Source of the DNA: Christensenella sp964438705
GTDB taxonomy: Bacteria; Bacillota; Clostridia; Christensenellales; Christensenellaceae
Direction: 5' to 3'
Length of the DNA: 64,000 bases
Assembly (NCBI GenBank): GCA_964438705.1
Contig: CAYTKQ010000007.1
Location: 62,001-126,000 of the forward strand
A program made the position numbers and the translations under genes. The stretch's first letter is position 1; each line of letters starts with the position of its first letter. Below the pieces are notes generated by a model that had not been told where the DNA came from, did no database searches, and saw only the letters and a program-made list of their open reading frames with translations. Shown piece by piece: positions 60,228 to 64,000 of this stretch.

Positions 60228-63200
60228 ATGCATGAAGTTAAGTTTGGAACGAATAAGAGAATGAGCTTTTCCAAGATCAAAGAAGTTCTTGACATGCCGG
60301 ACTTAATCGAAATCCAGAAAAACTCTTACGATCGGTTTTTGGCGGAGGGACTTGGAGATGTGCTAAAGGACATCTCCCCCATTACGGACTATTCCGAAAA
60401 CCTCGTGCTGGAGTTTGTAGACTACCACATTTCTGAAACGCCGAAATACGACGTGGAAGAATGCAAGGAACGCGACGTGAATTATGCGGCTCCCTTAAAG
60501 GTGCAGGTTCGTCTCTTAAACAAGGAAACGGGCGAGGTCAAGGAGCAGGAAGTGTTCATGGGCGACTTCCCGCTGATGACGGAAAAGGGTACCTTTATTA
60601 TCAATGGCGCGGAGCGCGTCATCGTTTCGCAGCTCGTTCGTTCCCCCGGCGTCTACTATGGTGCGGTGAAGGACAAGACGGGCAAGGATTTGTACAGCTC
60701 GACCGTGATCCCGAACAGGGGCGCGTGGCTGGAATATGAAACGGATTCCAACGATTGCATGTATATCCGCGTAGACCGCACGAGAAAGCTTCCCGTGACG
60801 GTTTTCCTGCGTGCGATGGGGCTTTCGACGGATACGGACTTAAGGGAATATTTCGGCGACGATATCAACATTGAAGCGACGCTCAAAAAGGACAATACCT
60901 CCGTGAAGGAGGAGGGGCTTTTGGAAATCTATAAGCGCCTGCGTCCGGGCGAGCCGCCAACGGTGGAAAGCGCCAACATTTTGCTCGGCTCACTGTTTTT
61001 TGACAACAAGCGCTACGATCTTGCGCGCGTGGGCCGCTATAAATTCAATAAGAAGCTTGCGATCTCGGAGCGCATCGTGGATCAGGTTGCGGCTGCAAAC
61101 GTCGTCAACGAGGACACGGGCGAGCTGCTTGCCGCTGCGGGCGACGTGATCACGCATAAAATGGCGGTCGCGATCGAAAACGCGGGCATTTCCCACGTCG
61201 ATCTTTCGATGGGTGAAGAAGTGGCGCGCGTACACGGCAACCGCTTTGTGGACGCTGCCGCGCATCTTGATTTCAAACCGATCGAAGCGGGCATCAATGA
61301 AAAGGTCTATTACCCTGCTTTGAGAGAAATCCTCGACGAGTGCGGGACCGACAAGAAAAAGCTGAAGGAAACGCTGCAGGAAAGCCTTTCCATTCTGATC
61401 CCAAAGCACATCATCATCGACGACATGTTTGCCTCGGTGAGCTACTTCCTGGGGCTGAAATACGGCCTTGGCGTGACGGACGACATCGACCATCTCGGCA
61501 ATCGTCGTCTTAGGAGCGTGGGCGAACTGCTTCAAAACCAGATCCGCGTAGGTCTGACGAGGCTCGAGCGTGTTGTGCGCGAGAGAATGTCCATTCAGGA
61601 TATGGATGTGGCAACGCCCTCCAACCTGATCAACATTCGTCCGGTGACGGCTTCCATTAAGGAGTTCTTTGGTTCCTCGCAGCTTTCGCAGTTCATGGAC
61701 CAGACGAACCCGCTTGCGGAGCTGACGCACAAGAGAAGGCTGTCGGCGCTGGGGCCGGGTGGTCTCAACCGCGACCGTGCGAGCTTTGACGTGCGCGACG
61801 TGCATCATTCGCACTACGGACGCATGTGCCCCATCGAAACGCCCGAAGGTCCGAACATCGGCCTGATCGGTTCGCTTTCGACTTACGCGCGCATCAATGA
61901 ATATGGGTTTATCGAAACGCCTTTCCGCATCATCGACAAGAAAAAAGGCCGCGTGACGGAAAAGGTGCAGTATATGACTGCCGACGAGGAGGAAGATCTT
62001 ATCGTCGCTCAGGCGAACGAGCCGCTTGCAGACGACGGTCTATTTGTACGCGAGCGCGTTATGTGCCGCGTGCGCGACCAGATCGTTGAGGTGTCGAGAA
62101 ACGAGGTCGACCTGATGGACGTTTCTCCCAAACAGCTCGTTTCGGTGGCGACGTCGTTGATCCCCTTCCTGGAAAACGACGACGCGAACCGCGCGCTGAT
62201 GGGCTCGAACATGCAGAGGCAGGCAGTGCCGCTGCTGATTCCCGAAGCGCCCGTCGTGGGCACGGGTATGGAATATAAGGCGGCATACGATTCCGGCGTG
62301 CTCTCAATTTCCAAAAAGAGCGGCGTTGTGAAAAGCGTAGACGCGAAAAAGATCGTGATCTCAAATGACGACGGGACTCAGTCGGAATTCCGGCTGATCA
62401 AGTTTGCGCGTTCCAACCAGGGGACGTGCATCAACCAGCTGCCCATCGTATATGAAGGACAGAAAATTGAGGCAGGACAGGTGCTGGCCGACGGACCTTC
62501 GACCGAGGACGGCGAGCTTGGACTCGGAAAGAACGTTCTCATCGGCTTTATGACGTGGGAAGGTTACAACTACGAGGACGCGATGCTTCTCTCGGAGCGC
62601 CTCGTGAAGGACGACGTATTCACCTCCATGCATGTGGCGGAATATGAAGCGGAAGCGCGCGACACAAAGCTCGGGCCGGAGGAAATCACGCGTGACATCC
62701 CCAATGTGGGTGAGGATGCGTTAAAAGACCTCGATTCACGCGGCATCATCCGCATCGGTGCGGAGGTCAGAAGCGGCGACATCCTTGTCGGGAAGGTGAC
62801 GCCCAAGGGCGAAACCGAGCTGACGGCAGAGGAACGCCTGCTGCGTGCGATCTTCGGCGAAAAGGCACGCGAGGTGCGCGACACCTCTCTCAGAGTGCCG
62901 CACGGTGAAGGCGGCGTGGTCGTGGACGTGAAGATATTTACGCGTGAAAACAAGGATGAACTCACGGCGGGCGTCAATAAGCTCGTCCGCGTATACATCG
63001 CCCAGAAGCGTAAGATTTCCGTAGGCGACAAGATGGCGGGACGACACGGCAACAAGGGCGTTATCTCACGCATCCTGCCGATGGAAGACATGCCCTTCCT
63101 GCCGGATGGGCGGCCGCTCGACATCGTACTCAATCCGCTGGGCGTACCTTCGCGTATGAACATCGGTCAGGTGCTGGAGGTTCATCTCGGCATGGCGGCA

Positions 63201-64000
63201 AGGGCGCTCGGCTTTGACGTGGCCACGCCGGTATTCGACGGCGCGACAGAGGAGGACATCGAAGAGCTGCTTGCACAGAGCGGGCTTTCGCCGGACGGCA
63301 AAACGGTGCTTTATGACGGACGCAGCGGTGAACCGTTTGAAAACCGCGTGACCGTAGGATATATGTACATTCTGAAGCTGCATCATCTGGTGGACGACAA
63401 GATTCACGCGCGTTCCACAGGGCCTTACTCCCTCGTTACGCAGCAGCCTCTGGGCGGCAAAGCACAGTTTGGCGGACAGCGTTTCGGCGAGATGGAGGTG
63501 TGGGCGCTGGAGGCATACGGCGCGTCGAACACCCTGCAGGAGATTTTGACGGTGAAATCGGATGACGTGGTCGGGCGTGTAAAAACGTACGAGGCGATCG
63601 TCAAGGGCGAAAACATTCCGGAGCCGGGTGTGCCCGAGTCGTTCAAGGTTTTGATCAAGGAAATGCAGAGCCTTGGGCTGGACATTAAGGTGCTTTCCGA
63701 GGATCGCGGCGAAATCACCATCAAGGAATCGGACGACGACGACGGCATGGCGATCGATATCAACATTGCCGGCGCGGAAGACCTGCCGAACGACGATGAG
63801 GAATTTGACGCGGGCGATATGGTCATCGAAGATATTGACGATCTTTCGATGGACGAGCTTGATCTGCCGGATATCGAGGAGCTTTCGGACGAAGACATCG
63901 ATTTTGACGATTTCAGCGACGATGTGATCGACGATTTGGAAGACGATATCGACATCAGCGAGGACCTGAACATCGACACCAAGGGAATGGACGATTCTGA
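60228..64000 (+). CDS. rpoB: RNA polymerase beta subunit, 3' end outside window
   Basis: At least 1257 codons run from the ATG at 60228 to the window edge without a stop. Family landmarks are KGTFIINGAERVIVSQLVRS, the rifampicin pocket SSQLSQFMDQTNPLAELTHKRRLSALGPGG (two adjoining pieces; Asp, His and Ser resistance positions are the sensitive type), GRMCPIETPEGPNIGL and GGQRFGEMEVWALEAYGA. After KESDDDDG (about residue 1165) the chain continues as a very acidic tail of 90 or more residues rich in Asp, Glu and Ile, longer than the short acidic end of most Firmicutes beta subunits. AGGAG precedes the start by 13 nt. Confidence 0.97.
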   Translation, partial: MHEVKFGTNKRMSFSKIKEVLDMPDLIEIQKNSYDRFLAEGLGDVLKDISPITDYSENLVLEFVDYHISETPKYDVEECKERDVNYAAPLKVQVRLLNKETGEVKEQEVFMGDFPLMTEKGTFIINGAERVIVSQLVRSPGVYYGAVKDKTGKDLYSSTVIPNRGAWLEYETDSNDCMYIRVDRTRKLPVTVFLRAMGLSTDTDLREYFGDDINIEATLKKDNTSVKEEGLLEIYKRLRPGEPPTVESANILLGSLFFDNKRYDLARVGRYKFNKKLAISERIVDQVAAANVVNEDTGELLAAAGDVITHKMAVAIENAGISHVDLSMGEEVARVHGNRFVDAAAHLDFKPIEAGINEKVYYPALREILDECGTDKKKLKETLQESLSILIPKHIIIDDMFASVSYFLGLKYGLGVTDDIDHLGNRRLRSVGELLQNQIRVGLTRLERVVRERMSIQDMDVATPSNLINIRPVTASIKEFFGSSQLSQFMDQTNPLAELTHKRRLSALGPGGLNRDRASFDVRDVHHSHYGRMCPIETPEGPNIGLIGSLSTYARINEYGFIETPFRIIDKKKGRVTEKVQYMTADEEEDLIVAQANEPLADDGLFVRERVMCRVRDQIVEVSRNEVDLMDVSPKQLVSVATSLIPFLENDDANRALMGSNMQRQAVPLLIPEAPVVGTGMEYKAAYDSGVLSISKKSGVVKSVDAKKIVISNDDGTQSEFRLIKFARSNQGTCINQLPIVYEGQKIEAGQVLADGPSTEDGELGLGKNVLIGFMTWEGYNYEDAMLLSERLVKDDVFTSMHVAEYEAEARDTKLGPEEITRDIPNVGEDALKDLDSRGIIRIGAEVRSGDILVGKVTPKGETELTAEERLLRAIFGEKAREVRDTSLRVPHGEGGVVVDVKIFTRENKDELTAGVNKLVRVYIAQKRKISVGDKMAGRHGNKGVISRILPMEDMPFLPDGRPLDIVLNPLGVPSRMNIGQVLEVHLGMAARALGFDVATPVFDGATEEDIEELLAQSGLSPDGKTVLYDGRSGEPFENRVTVGYMYILKLHHLVDDKIHARSTGPYSLVTQQPLGGKAQFGGQRFGEMEVWALEAYGASNTLQEILTVKSDDVVGRVKTYEAIVKGENIPEPGVPESFKVLIKEMQSLGLDIKVLSEDRGEITIKESDDDDGMAIDINIAGAEDLPNDDEEFDAGDMVIEDIDDLSMDELDLPDIEELSDEDIDFDDFSDDVIDDLEDDIDISEDLNIDTKGMDDS

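Noticed and set aside
1..64000. CRISPR arrays, tRNA/rRNA genes, insertion sequences or prophage
   Set aside because: No regularly spaced repeats, cloverleaf-like sequences, transposase, integrase or phage structural genes were recognised anywhere in the window.

Overview
The window reads as a chromosomal contig from an anaerobic, low-to-moderate GC Gram-positive of the class Clostridia; a Christensenellales-like relative is a guess. The clearest hallmark is the six-cysteine peptide SCIFF with its radical-SAM maturase (scfA/scfB). Supporting signs are AgrB/AgrD/LytTR signalling, RqcP, a YacL-type PIN/TRAM protein, a PocR regulator, AGGAGG ribosome sites, sigma-A promoters (TTGACA-17-TATAAT type) and frequent TTG/GTG starts. 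No tRNA, rRNA, CRISPR array, insertion sequence or prophage was seen. One 100-N scaffold gap lies at 55473-55572.

Layout. 1-11061 is mostly housekeeping: the end of proA, a zinc dehydrogenase, a MATE exporter behind a transcription attenuator, a DtxR/MntR-type regulator, argG with a likely ArgR site, ruvC-ruvA-lipoprotein-ruvB-queA, a ferredoxin/flavodoxin-like protein and a Cof-type phosphatase. 11070-16773 is an AT-richer accessory island: a small sigma factor and a membrane-anchored partner face a six-gene ABC-transporter operon that encodes a short secreted peptide. A near-identical 29-bp element precedes both the transporter operon and the partner gene. 16806-20051 holds a YeiH-type transporter preceded by a roughly 385-nt, highly structured, unidentified RNA, then an Lsa-like ABC-F protein behind a ribosome-controlled attenuator. 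20097-25603 carries tgt, yajC, scfA, scfB, a gamma-carbonic-anhydrase-like protein and putP. 25750-32952 has a PocR/AraC regulator, a pirin, a nucleoside hydrolase and a 1295-residue GGDEF/EAL protein.

32996-35942 is an agr quorum-sensing locus with a divergent 48-residue agrD. 36047-42656 holds a DEAD-box helicase with a long leader, a BceRS-like regulator/ABC transporter/kinase set and small DUF genes. 42960-45086 is a second PAS-GAF-GGDEF-EAL protein. From 45354 to the end it is housekeeping again: glmU-pth-mfd, a PpiC lipoprotein, a MazG fusion, HU, rqcP, ispDF (cut by the gap), the end of a membrane-anchored repeat protein, radA, a PIN/TRAM protein, a DUF1638 protein and rpoB, which runs off the window and has an unusual acidic tail.

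The items most worth following up are the structured RNA at 17850-18234, the sigma-factor/peptide/ABC-transporter island with its shared promoter element, and the two drug-resistance-type genes whose leader peptides both end in Arg-Asn-Phe-Ser-(Tyr)-Cys.
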